Origin: Adiantum capillus-veneris
Taxonomy: Eukaryota > Streptophyta > Polypodiopsida > Polypodiales > Pteridaceae
Assembly: GCA_014529385.2 (NCBI GenBank)
Contig: CM043945.1
Span: 484,312 to 548,311 of the forward strand
Direction: 5' to 3'
Length of the DNA stretch: 64,000 bases
Positions 11,296 through 22,102 of the stretch are shown here, piece after piece. The notes below the pieces were generated by a model. The model did no database searches, had not been told where the DNA came from, and saw only the letters and a list, made by a program, of their open reading frames with translations. Positions within the stretch are counted from its first letter, which is position 1. Each line of letters starts with the position of its first letter. Both the position numbers and the translations under genes were made by a program.

Positions 11296-12994
11296 TATTA
11301 GGCCATTAAATGTTACAGACATATTTTCAGTCTGAACTGCAAGGAGATCAAGAAAATGCTACATATTACTACAAAGAAGCGCAGGCCTTTAATGAGGTCA
11401 ACACAAATTTACAAGCTCAACAACAAGACCTAGAAAAGGAAAAGCACCAGAACACAAAACTAGGAGAATCATACTCAGAAGTGAGAAAAACCCTTACACA
11501 GCTCCTAGCCATGCAAGACTGTCAAACCTTGGCAACTACTTCAGGACCACAACCCTCCTTCATACAAGATCTAAAGGATCTAAAGAATTCCCTCGCTCAA
11601 GAAAAATATGACTATTAAATCTTGACAGCAGGGTATAAAGAAATACAAAAAGCAAAGGATGAGGATATTGCATAGCTCCAAGAAAAATTGCCAAAAGCAA
11701 AGGAGGACCTGGTTGCTCAAAGCACAACACATCAGACGGGCTTACAACAAAAATATCTATCCATTAAGGCCATGCAAGCCCAACCAGATCCCTATAGAAG
11801 TCTCTCAGACAACATGACAATGACAACTAGCACTAGATTTTCCACCTATTGAGATTCCCAACACTAGCATAGAAGCAGCATTGCATGACTTTGAAGATCT
11901 AGTCGGTACACAAGTTTTCAAAATTGCTAGAGAAGGAATTCAATGGTGGATATCAAAAGTGTGAGATCCTTCAAGCAAAGAGTATCTACATTACAAACTC
12001 AAGGTGTTAGAATTAGCTATTCTTCTCACGATTACACCTGATGAAGTTGTGAAGAATCTTGGGCATGAAATGATTGCTCTTTCACTAATTAGACATGAAG
12101 CTCTCTTATGGAAAAGGAAAATGTTGCCTACCCTAGAGCCCAATCACAAAGGGGATTATAGGAATGTTCATATAACTTCTACACAAGTTTAAACCACCAT
12201 TGATAACCAATTCATGTGGCAAAAGAAATGGTTTGAGAGGCACCCAATCAATAAAACCCATTACAAAAATGCCCCACAACATCCCAAGATCGACCCAATC
12301 TATTGTCCCATCAATATAAGGTAATCCTGGGATAGTTTCCATTCATTGCAAAACAAAAGACTATCGGTGCTCAATTGCCATGTACTAACACAATCAGCCA
12401 ATAATTTCCCTCCTTCAAAGAAATATATGATACACACCCTCAATGGAGTCATCAATCAAATGAAGGAGGTTCCAAATCTTGCATGCCAGATGCTTATAAA
12501 GATTGCCAAATTGCTAGTTACATGCATCACAATGTTTGAAGATATTGAAGGAGTTGACCACCCTTGACAAGTATTTGTGGAACGAACCATACGGTTGTGC
12601 TGGAATTTGGAAATTAAAGTTCCAAGCAGAAATATAAGCACGGATCATGTTTTTGACTTCACACGACATGCAAACTTTCAAATAGTCATTCAGTACAAGA
12701 TTCTTTGAAATTGACTCATCAATATTCAACAATATTCAACCCCATGATGAAGGAACTACTTGCATGACACATTGCATATCAGAATACTCTAAGTAATAAC
12801 CCATTCAGAGAAATGGCAGCCAAGATCAAGATAGAATCCAAAGCATAGAAATTTAGGCTACTCACCTGAACACTTGACAAAAGCAAACCTTTAATTACTA
12901 ATACAGCTTGAGATGCCACCTACCTTCACATCAAAGTTTGAAAAAGACACAAAGCAAGTTTTCATGAGATGTGCAATGAATAGGAAGGGGGAAA
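11296..12994 (+). pseudogene. Gag-like remnant A, coiled-coil and C-terminal part
   Basis: A clear coiled-coil frame (11310-11618; heptad-like runs such as LQAQQQDLEKEKHQN) is followed by broken frames to about 12700. One segment (KKYMIHTLNGVINQMKEVPN ... LLVTCITMFEDIEG, 12420-12560) aligns by eye with TKEYMVKTLMGTMSLFKSLL ... LLTCIEAF on the minus strand at about 47170-47330. That supports one gag-like family with two decayed copies in opposite orientation. Multiple stops and frame changes make it non-functional. No protease, RT or integrase follows before the polypurine tract at 12981. Confidence 0.5.
12981..12994 (+). promoter_or_regulatory. Polypurine tract of retroelement A
   Basis: TAGGAAGGGGGAAA directly precedes TGTTTGGAGG. 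A purine run abutting TG is the usual second-strand primer and LTR start of LTR retrotransposons. It follows the decayed gag-like coding in the right orientation. Confidence 0.55.
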
Positions 12995-13453
12995 TGTTTG
13001 GAGGATGCAGCAAGAAAGCACCCAAAGAGCCGGCTACAAGTCACACTTTATTGTACTCTATCTTTTTCTCAATTTTATTATGGTTTGTGACTGCGTGTCC
13101 ACAAGCTAAATCTGTTGTTTAGAGTGTAAAAGTGGTTGTTTTTTTATGTTTTGACCATAGGAGAGTGTTCCTAGATCATAGGGTGACCTTTCTTGGTAGT
13201 GCTATAATAGTTTTTAGAACCTTGATCATGAAGGTTTGTAATTTTGATACCTTGTTGGATTGCATCTAGACTGTGTAGGATAGTGTTCCTAGGCCTAGTA
13301 ACGTCCTCCTAAAGTTTTGTTGCATTTTGAGTCCATTCAAGTGCCAAAAGGCGTGATTATCGAGAGCAGAGAGAGAAGACATAGGCCAATTTTCCTCAGT
13401 AGAGAGTGGTAGATTTGCTAGTGTTGAGTATATGTTAGTTTTTTAGGTTCATT
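12995..13453 (+). repeat. Probable 3' LTR start of retroelement A, interrupted by CACTA copy 2
   Basis: Begins TGTTTGGAGG right after the polypurine tract and has no coding capacity. The sequence is cut at 13453 by CACTA copy 2 and should resume at 19828. Its far end was not identified. Confidence 0.45.
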
Positions 13454-13503
13454 CACTACAAGAGGCTATTCATATTAGCGACGCTCAAAAAAAAATAATC
13501 CCG

Positions 13504-13559
13504 GCGTCGCTATGAGCGTCGCAAATTTACAAAGAAATTTGCGACGCTCATAGCGACGC
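13504..13559. repeat. Perfect 25-bp-arm subterminal hairpin in CACTA copy 2
   Basis: Left arm 13504-13528 (GCGTCGCTATGAGCGTC...) is the exact reverse complement of 13535-13559, with a 6-nt loop ACAAAG. The arms contain the subterminal GTCGCTA motif in both orientations. The equivalent in copy 3 (37457-37512) has one mismatch; copy 1 has several. Confidence 0.9.
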
Positions 13560-13591
13560 TGGCTGGGCTAAAAAAATAACCGAGCGCGCCC

Positions 13592-13620
13592 AAAAACTCA
13601 GATCTCAGATCTGAGTTTTT
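13592..13620. repeat. 14-bp-arm palindrome in CACTA copy 2
   Basis: AAAAACTCAGATCT and AGATCTGAGTTTTT separated by a single C. Present at the same place in all three copies with at most a few changes, so it is an element feature and not chance. Confidence 0.85.
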
Positions 13621-13629
13621 CGGCGCCCT

Positions 13630-13647
13630 CAAGCAAGGAGCAGGTAA

Positions 13648-13703
<56 letters not shown>

Positions 13704-13794
13704 CTTCTCCACACACACACACACACACGAGGAGAGGAAGGAGAGCCAGGTATGCTCCTTCCCTCTCCTCATTCTCATGTTCCCTTCCCCTCTT

Positions 13795-13829
<35 letters not shown>

Positions 13830-13848
13830 TACACACACACATAGTGTT

Positions 13849-13890
<42 letters not shown>

Positions 13891-14969
13891 AACAAAAACA
13901 AAAACGCACACACACATACATAAACAAAGAATGCACACACAGATTGAGAGAGGAAAAGAGAGAGAGAGCATGCATAAACAAAAAAACGCACGCATTGAGA
14001 GAGGAAAAGAGAGAGAGAACATGCATAAACAAAAAACGCACACATTGAGAGAGGAAAAGAGAGAGAAAACATGCATACGATCCAAAAAAACGCACACACA
14101 TTGAGAGAGAAAGAGAGAGAAACTAATTTAATGTCGTAGGAAACTAATTAAAATTAAAAGACCTAAAGATCTAGCCGACGAGGAGCTGAACTCAAGACCT
14201 ATTATTCAAGAGGGAAATGGCATAATCAATCTATCATACTTGGCATGGGTGATAGAAAGGTTATACCATTTATCTCTTTTTATTGGCACACACATCCACA
14301 CACGCGCACACACACAAGAAGAAGAGAGTTATAACATCGTAGGAAACTATCTTAAAAGACGTTAAAGATTAGGTTATATGTAGACTTACATTAAATTAGA
14401 TTTAGGTTTATTTTTAACTAGATTTACGTTTATTTACGCTAGATTTAGATTTACGTTATATTAGATTAGATTTAGGTCTCCATAGACTACGATGCCTGCA
14501 TGAAGCGGGTGAAGAAAGCCCTCAATGGAATATAGGGTATTGCTGCCTTCACTCATGGTGGGCTCCGTCAATCCAAAAGTACTGGTGAAATGTCTTCAGA
14601 AGATAGGGAAGAAGGTGGATCTTCAGGGCGGCAAGAGTCACTACATCCCCGATACAATGACCATCTAGACAACCTCTAGTCATTCAACAGCAACTTCAAA
14701 GTTAGTAACAAGAGCAAGAACGGTCTAAAGGGCCAATTGCTGTCATCAGATGTGGATGGAGATGAGGCAGCGTCACCGCCGGAAGTTAACTCTCACATCT
14801 TTAGTGATGAGAATGCCAACTCTTGCCGAGTTATGTGAAAAATTATGTGTTAAATCAGTTTTAAGGTTCTTATAATCCCTGTTAGTTTAGTTCTTTGTTT
14901 TTAATATAACATAATTTACGTTAGATGTAGATTTATGTTATATTAGATTAGACTTAGGTTTATTTAGGT

Positions 14970-15035
<66 letters not shown>

Positions 15036-15452
15036 GAAGAAGAGAGTTTTAACGTCGTAGGAAACTATCCCAAAAGACGTTAAAGATTAGGTTAGATGTA
15101 GACTTACGTTAAATTAGATTTAGGTTTATTTTTAGTTAGATTTATGTTTATTTAGATTTACGCTTATTTATGTTAGATCGAGTCCACGCAAGAATTACTT
15201 ACGGTTTAGGGTTTAGAGTTAGACGAACAGTGAAAAGATGTTAAGATGCTGTGAAGTGCTACAGCTAGAGAAGAGGCAAAGGGGTTTTGTCCACTACATG
15301 CAGTATCATGTAGACGTGGGTGTGTAGATTTCTTGTACCCACAAATATAGGTATTGACCAATAAAGACGAGATTATAACCCAGTGGTTCTGATCTCCGTG
15401 CACCTCTAGACCGAGGTGTGCGGGGATTGGACATGACTAGAGAATGTGAGGT

Positions 15453-15540
<88 letters not shown>

Positions 15541-15600
15541 GACGAAGAATGCCAATAGAATATTAAATTTGTTGTCCAGGTTATAAGTTTTTTATCCTCA
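13630..15600. repeat. Microsatellite-rich 5' region of CACTA copy 2
   Basis: Inverted equivalent of the copy 1 region: CT runs (about 13652-13700), GA runs (about 13852-13886), the 45-50-bp minisatellite (about 13930-14110), a CA run at about 14974-15033 and a GA run of about 80 bases at 15455-15537 just before the Tnp2 start. Between them are AAATCTAA-type words. It contains no credible gene, and the two-base repeat lengths differ strongly from copies 1 and 3. Confidence 0.85.
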
Positions 15601-15602
15601 TT

Positions 15603-17642
15603 ATGAGTAGTGACGAGGATGTGGGACCGTCCAACCGAAACACCTATCTCTCAACGAGGGTCTTATGTCCTTGTAATCAATGCAAGCATGCTGTACGATG
15701 GACAAGACGTGTTTCTTTGCAGCACGTTCGCGAATTTGGCGAGTTCGATCCATCTATTATAGATCGAGTTGTTGCCAATTATAACTCGTCAGACTCTGAC
15801 GCTGGCCAACAAGCAGCAATCTTGCAACCCAATAGACGTGTTCGCAGGCGCTTTGGTCAAGCAGCATATGTGAGGCCACAAGATGTAGCCTCTGACAGCT
15901 CGGGGGAAGATCATGCAGAGCACATTCCCAACGAGGCAATGTTTGAGCCCGAGATTGATGAAATGATTGAGACGATCATGGATTCAGAAAGGCTTATCTA
16001 TGATGATATGAAAAGTGAAGCCGATGCGCCATTGTATAATGGAGCACGTATGTCTAGATTGAAAGCACTCCTGGTTCTTCTCAACATGCAGGCAAAGTTT
16101 GGATGGAGTGACACTAGCGTCACATCGCTTTTCAGGTGATCTATTACAATTAGTTTACTTTAATAAAACTCTAAATGTATAATGATCTAATAGATGTTTA
16201 CACGATTGTATCATATTTTTATGTTGTGTAGATTGCTGAAAGAGCACATACTACCAGCTGACAATGTGATGCCAGATTCCCGAGATGAAGCAAGAAAGAT
16301 TTTGCAAAACTTGGGGATGGATTAATTTTCTATCCACGCTTGTCCTAATGACTGCATTCTTTTCAGAGGGGAATACATAGACATGGAGAAGTGTCCGAAA
16401 TGTGATTCCGAAAGATATCGAGTAGATCTCCACGGGACAAAAATTCCACAAAGGGTTTTGCGACATTTCCCTCTGGTTCCTCGCATCAAGCATTTCTTCG
16501 AATGTAAGTCCATGGCCGCCCTAGCATCATGGCATGAGGAGAATAAATCTTCGGATGGTGTGCTACGAATTGCTGCAGATTGCGTAGCCTGGAAACATAT
16601 AGATGGAACATGGTTGGATTTTGCCAGGGAAGCTCAAAATTTGCGCTTAGGCCTGGCTATGGATGGCGTAAATCCATTTGGTCAAAGATCAACATCTTAC
16701 AATGTATGGCCCGTTGTCATCGTCAACTACAACATTCCCCCGTGGTTGACTACGAAGAAGGGGCACCTATGGCTAAGCTTGATTGTGCCAGGGCGATATA
16801 AAGTGGGGAATATGGATGTGTATCTTCGTCCACTATTGGAAGAGCTACAACAATTGTGGATTGGCATAGAGGTGGTGGATATGAGCCGACACACAGGACG
16901 ACGGAATGCTTTGATCAGAGGCATTCTAATGTGGACCATGCATGACTATCCCGGGCTAAAAGAATGCTCAAGTGATCTATTGACACTCCTCACTCAGACA
17001 CTGTAAATCTTGTTTTTTCCCATAGTTGATCTATTATCATGTGTATACATGCAGGGCTTCAAACAAGCGGATACAGAGCATGTGTCACATGTGGACCTAG
17101 GCTGAATGCACGTAGGGCACCCTCACTGAAGAAGCAAATCTATGAAGGTCATCAAGCGTATCTTCCAGAGAATCATGTGTTACGCGACGGCCTTTTGGGA
17201 AGAGAGCCACCAAGGATGTCTGCACAAGCATGGTTAGAGCAGAAGGAGATGTGCGATAACGGATTGCCTCCAGGGATGAAGAGACTATCTCTATGGTACG
17301 AGTTACCATACTGGCCCCGACTCATGATCAATCACTTGCTCAATCCAATGCACATATTCATAAATGTGGGTAATCTACTATGGGACCAGCTGACCGACAA
17401 GAAAGATACTTTGGGAGCCAGAGTTGACCTTAGAAATGTGGATCGTATGGAGCAATATTGGCCGCAAACAGCGTCTGATGGATCGATAAAACTCCCTAAA
17501 GCACCATGGATTTTCACAGGAGCCCAAGAACGCAAAGTAAAAGAGACCATTCGATCTTTGCGGACCCCCACTGGCGTAATGCACTCGCTCCGAACGTGTT
17601 TTACTAAAGAAGGAAAGCGAGGATGAGAGAGAGATCTCTTAA
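15603..17642 (+). pseudogene. Tnp2-type transposase of CACTA copy 2, 3'-truncated
   Basis: Exon 1 is 15603-16135 (533 nt), exon 2 16232-16971 (740 nt) and exon 3 starts at 17055. These keep the CPCNQCKH segment, KCPKCDSERYRVDLHG, LGLAMDGVNPFG and YRACVTCG. The family motif LDPMHIFKNV reads LNPMHIFINV here. Exon 2 has a TAA where copy 3 encodes Tyr (GMDY, about 16322-16324). At about 17618 the sequence jumps from exon 3 (FTKEGK) to the last codons of exon 6, removing the DUF4218 and most DUF4216 coding, with a GC microhomology at the joint. The exon 3 frame then hits TGA at 17624; the original exon 6 stop is at 17640. Confidence 0.9.
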
Positions 17643-17914
17643 AGCCACAAATATTGTATTTGAACAATTTTGCTCCGTGTTGTAAAAGCTCTGGCTCTCT
17701 AAGTACCTTCCATGGTGTATAACGCTCTTTTCTAGTCACGCTCACATCTTTTGATTGAAAATTCTGAGTTTTCGACTTGCCTCTTCTATCACTCAATTCA
17801 TTGCGTCATTGTATTTATATGCGTTATTACGTCATTGTATTTAATGGTCTTTGCGTCATTGTCTACTCTATTCATTCAATATTAAGTTCAAATATTCGTG
17901 TGTTTAATGCAGGT

Positions 17915-19224
17915 ATGGATGATGAGGAGTTTCTTTCTTCTTTGTCACCGCAGCAGAGACAGTGGTACGTGGAGCGTCATCGCTCTGGCGCATCATCGCG
18001 CGTTCCTACTCCATCCGCATCTCCCTCTCTTTCGGAGCATTCGGCACGCTCCGAAGCTTTGGCGTCGACGAGATGAGCTTCACACTCATCTAGACACCGG
18101 CGCTCTAGTGGTGGCGGTGGCGGTTGTTGTGGGGATTCCGCCACCGATGCCTCCACACTGCCTCGTGTTCGACGAGGCTCTTTACCCTCCCCTTCTTTGC
18201 CCGCCCCCACACCAGCTACAGCATCGCCATCTACGCCAGGTTTTGCACGGCTGACAATTCCTAGAAGCTACACACCTCTACCTACTCCGCCAGGAGCCAC
18301 CCCACTCGACACTCCTCGCTTCGGGGCCCAGACGCCGGTGGAGACACCTGACGTCCGTACCCCCATCGACACGCCGCTAGAGACCCCTGCCGGGACACCC
18401 AGGTTCACGCGTCACCGGCCAGAGGGCTTGTCTTACTCCGTCGACTTCAGCGGCGGCATCATCATGGATGATGACGGCAAGAAGGTGATCTCGCGCATGC
18501 GTCGTCTTTGCTCTCAACTGTTTAGACACTACATACTAAACAAATGGAGTGAAGTACCAAGTGATTTAAAAAACAGAGTCATCAGCATACTTCATGATGA
18601 GTTTCCCGTTCCAACACGGGATCAATGCTTCAATGAAGACCTGATGAAGATTCGAATGCGCGAATACTGCAAACACAAGCGTTCCGAAGTGCAAAAAGCA
18701 ATCAAGAATGGGTGGAACAGGCCAGATTGGCTGGCCAAAGAAGATTGGAAGAATGCGAAGAAATCAGCGTGCGAGAATCCCGACAAGTGGAAGCAACAAA
18801 AGGATGCAGCCAGAGCGCGAGTAGAGGCAGGGAGCTCGCACCACTTAGGGAGCGGTGGATGGGCATCATTTGAGGCCGATTTTGTAAGTGTTTTCACATT
18901 GCTCTTTATGTTCGTTAGTTTAGGGTTTATGAGTTTTTTAATTCTAACATAATGAAATCTTTGTATGTTTTGACAGTGGTCGATGACAAGACGTGATCCC
19001 ACACCGTACGAGCGCGAGTATGCAGGCAGGAAGGGCTTAAATGCCCTGATGGACATTCTCAGTTCTCGCGGCGGCATGGTTAGTATTAGGGTTTACTCTT
19101 TTTTATTTTTTGTATTGTTTTATAAATGTCGTTATATGTTTATACTTACTGAAAGCTGTCTTATTGTCTTTTTTTGCAGAATCCGACAGATACGCCGCTT
19201 GGACGCGATGAGACGTCTGACTAG
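17915..19224 (+). pseudogene. TnpA-like gene of CACTA copy 2 with one premature stop
   Basis: Exons are 17915-18883, 18977-19078 and 19180-19224, with the same lengths (969, 102 and 45 nt) and splice sites as copy 1. The only clear lesion is a TGA at 18074-18076 where copy 1 has a CGA Arg codon in a Ser/Arg stretch. This is a C-to-T change at a CpG. Downstream the frame stays open to the NPTDTPLGRDETSD end. Read-through or internal start at about 18197 could still give the basic C-terminal domain, which is speculative. Confidence 0.85.
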
Positions 19225-19579
19225 ACGACGTCAGTTTAGCCGTAGCTAGATAGCATTAGTTTAGGGTTTCTCATAGCTTATGTATCATGAGACGGATTTT
19301 ATACGTCTTTTTGAACCATGTATATTATTACATTTGTCACCGCAGTTCCTTTTGCCAATCAATTCTTTATGCCTATGATGTTGTACAATTGTCATTATTA
19401 CATTTGCCAATCAATTCATTTTGCCTATGATGTGTACAATTGTCAATTTTGCAAACAATGCGTCTTGTGGGTGACTATTTTGGGTCTATTATCTACCCTT
19501 GCACTTTTTTTAAAAAGTGAATCAAGTACAATATGGTTGATGGGTGGCAGGGCATTCAATGCCCTGCCACCAAAAAAAA

Positions 19580-19800
19580 ATTCTCTCGGGCGTCGCTATA
19601 ACCGTCGCTATTTATGGCTCTGTAGCGTCTCTATAGTCTTCAGTGTAACCGTCGCTATGAGCGTCGCTATGAGCGTCGCTATGAGCGTCTCTATATAGAG
19701 TCGCTTGTAGCGACGCATATAGCGACGCTCTCGTAGCGACGGTTTTAGCGACGCCGGGGGTTATAAAAACCCAGTGTATTTCCGTCGCTAACAGCGTCAC
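19580..19800. repeat. Subterminal repeat cluster, CACTA copy 2 (TnpA side)
   Basis: Expanded version of the copy 1 cluster. GTCGCTA-type motifs, including three consecutive ATGAGCGTCGCT-like units (about 19650-19685), are followed by TAGCGAC motifs in the opposite orientation up to the terminal repeat. Motif number differs from copies 1 and 3, so this end evolves by unit gain and loss. Confidence 0.85.
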
Positions 19801-19812
19801 AAGAGCACACAA

Positions 19813-19824
19813 CCTCTTGTAGTG
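19813..19824 (-). repeat. Terminal inverted repeat of CACTA copy 2, right end
   Basis: CCTCTTGTAGTG, reverse complement of 13454-13465, followed by the second ATT of the target duplication. Confidence 0.95.
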
Positions 19825-19827
19825 ATT

Positions 19828-20519
19828 TCTTCAAGTTGACACCCTCAAAGAGTCTCTGTGCCCCATCTGAGTTGCTTCCCTGAGTATTGACAATATGTTA
19901 GTGCGAAACAGCTATGCTGCATAATTCAATTGTGATGACCTGCTAACATTCATGTCATTGCTGGGGATAGTGATCCTTAGGTGGTAAGTGAACTAGTTGT
20001 AGTTGCAGACTTCTTATCTTTAGATTTTGATACCCATTTCATTTCCACCTTAGTAGTCAAGAAGCTAGACGTGGGGTTTAGTGCTTGGTAGAGGCTAGAA
20101 GTTGGGGACTTGTTAGATCTACTCTTGATAGGCATAGGGAGGTGTTAGTGAGATACGAAAGTATGAAAATCAATATATAATGCAATCCATGGCACTAGAA
20201 GCAATTCAAGAAGCTGCCAAGGCCAACATCATTTTTGTGTTGAGGATACCAAAAGTTGTGCCATACATGCAAAAAGAGTGACTATAAAACCAAAGGACAT
20301 GCAACTTGCATACTGATTGAGGTGAGAATTTGTGCGTTAACCAAAGTGGAACATATATTTTTTTATTAGCCACCCTACTTTTGTATTCCAATATTTTGTT
20401 GATGATTAAAGCAATGGAATCAAAGTTTTATCTCTTCAATGTTCAAAACCATTTAAGTTTTTCAATTTCCTAATGTTTCAAAGTTAAATGATATATTTTT
20501 GTTGCACAACCTTTGGGTC
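19828..20519. other. Resumed flank after CACTA copy 2, non-coding
   Basis: Expected continuation of the LTR-like sequence broken at 13453. There is no open frame of note, AT-rich towards the end. No TATA box, primer site or second LTR end could be placed with confidence. Confidence 0.3.
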
Positions 20520-21012
20520 CACCAATGTCAACGGAAAGGGGATAACTGGACAAATGAACACTTGAAATTAAGCAAAATTTATGCTTACTTGGTGTCTTGG
20601 GGGACACACAATTTCTTAAAATGCAAAAAGGAGGGTGGCAACAAGGGTATGCAGAACAACCAAGCATGAGTCAAGGGGGTGAATGGATGGATGAATACTT
20701 GAAATTCAATAAAATTTGTGATTTTCTGGTGTCTTAGGGCCGCACAATTGCTTACAATACAAAAAGAGGGGTGGTCAAAAGTCCACAAAGCAGTCAAACA
20801 AGGGGCCCCAACTGCATAAAATTCAAAAAGGGAGGTGTCCACCACAAGGGCGCATAGAACAGCCATACAGAGACCCTTGTTTGGCTATTTTGTGCACCCT
20901 TGTGGCCACCCCCCTTTTGGAATTTTAATAAATTGTGGGAACACCAAGGCACCAAAAAAGCACAATATTTACATAATTTCAAGTGTTCACCTATCCATTC
21001 ACCTTGTTCCTC
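20520..21012. repeat. Fold-back cluster of ~130-bp related units
   Basis: Two direct, diverged units (about 20530-20680 and 20680-20815) share GAATGGATGGATGAA..ACTTGAAATT, TGGTGTCTT, CACAATT and an AAAAAGnGGGGTGG core. A third unit at about 20870-21010 carries the same words in reverse complement (CACCCCCCTTTTGGAATTTT, AATTTCAAGTGTTCACC). A partial unit sits at 20815-20875. No gene is visible. It could be a MITE-like or segmental fold-back repeat. Confidence 0.65.
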
Positions 21013-22102
21013 CCTGACACTCGCATCGATTACAAAGAGTTGAATTTGTGAAGCAAAAGTGTACAGCTTAATAAATGACAATTCATAGTTTACCACGCTT
21101 AGAAAACTTAGAAACATAATTTCTTCTGAATGTACAAGATAGAGAGGAAACATCATATATTTCATTAATAGTTCAATGGATGGATATTACATCATTCATG
21201 TAGGGTGCTCATAATTTTCTTAGCCATTTCTTGGTGTCTCTCTTGTGCATAAGGCAAATCCATGACCACGAGGGAGTGCACTATCGCCTCAGGGTCAGTC
21301 AAGCCAATAGAGTCATGTATCCCTATTAGGACAAGCACCATACCACGAAAGCTAGTCCCAAATGAAATACATGCCAGGGATCTACACACTAGGAACAAAA
21401 GATGAGTAGTTTTGGGAAATGGTGCTACTTTTCTCAAGGCCTTCAAAGACCGTGTCATGAAATGACCTTGGGGAGTGGATTTATTGTTTACAATAGAAAA
21501 AATGCCAGGGGGGGAGTTTAACAATGTAATATACAAGCAAGGACTGTGGTTCAAAGGCCGTCCACTTGCAACCTGTATGCACTCCAAACTCATCAAGCTC
21601 TAGGACATCTTGTCAAAACCAATCAAGAATAAGAAGAGAAAAATTCAGGTATGAACAAACAAACAAACAAATTAGGATAGATTTTACCTCCTACTCCTTG
21701 TTCTCCTCCTCTCTATTACCCTTTGCATTCAAGTCAATGCATGACTTCATCGCATCCACAATCTTGGGCTCATTGGGGAGGGGATGCACTTGACTAGGTG
21801 TCCTTGTAGCCACAACCTTTCCTTGCGTGACTTGAAAATATTCCTCTATCACATGCAAATGCTCTGATGCTAGAACCTCCTCACAGACATGCAATAGTGT
21901 CAGTGATAGAGTCTCCAAGTGGCAAGAGCTTGTTCTCAAAGGCCTTAAGAGTGGATTCTAGGAAAAATTGGGTGCTGGTGCATACCACACTTAATCACTC
22001 ATCCATGTGCAGGTTGAAGGATTTCTCAAAATCATGCAAAAAAAGAAACTCCTCTGCATCCACTACCACTAATGATAATCAACTGATCTTGTCACAAAAT
22101 CT
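21013..22102. other. Unrecognised sequence with short minus-strand open frames
   Basis: Minus-strand open frames at 21192-21596 (134 codons) and 21691-21939 (82 codons) look protein-like in composition (the first ends KKIMSTLHE, the second includes HVIEEYFQVTQGK). They do not match a family I can name. They may be the decayed tail of another gag-like gene, but no polypurine tract or LTR was tied to them. Confidence 0.25.

Larger units (their letters stand above)
13454..19824 (+). mobile_element. CACTA (En/Spm) DNA transposon, copy 2
   Basis: Starts CACTACAAGAGG at 13454, ends with the inverted copy at 19813-19824, with target duplication ATT at 13451-13453 and 19825-19827. It is 6371 bp and opposite in orientation to copies 1 and 3. 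Tnp2 (15603-17642) is truncated by an internal deletion that removes exons 4 and 5 and most of exon 6. The TnpA-like gene (17915-19224) has one premature stop. Non-coding termini and microsatellites are retained. This is the classic structure of a non-autonomous internal-deletion derivative (dSpm-like). Confidence 0.95.

Noticed and set aside
13451-13465. Possibility that the window holds CRISPR or prokaryotic mobile DNA because of regular repeats
   Set aside because: Repeats are subterminal transposon motifs and microsatellites; introns and plant Tnp2/gypsy proteins show a plant nuclear genome.
17898-18254. 118-codon frame rich in His/Arg/Pro
   Set aside because: Out-of-frame reading of the Ser/Pro-rich part of the TnpA-like exon; also present antisense or shifted in the other copies.
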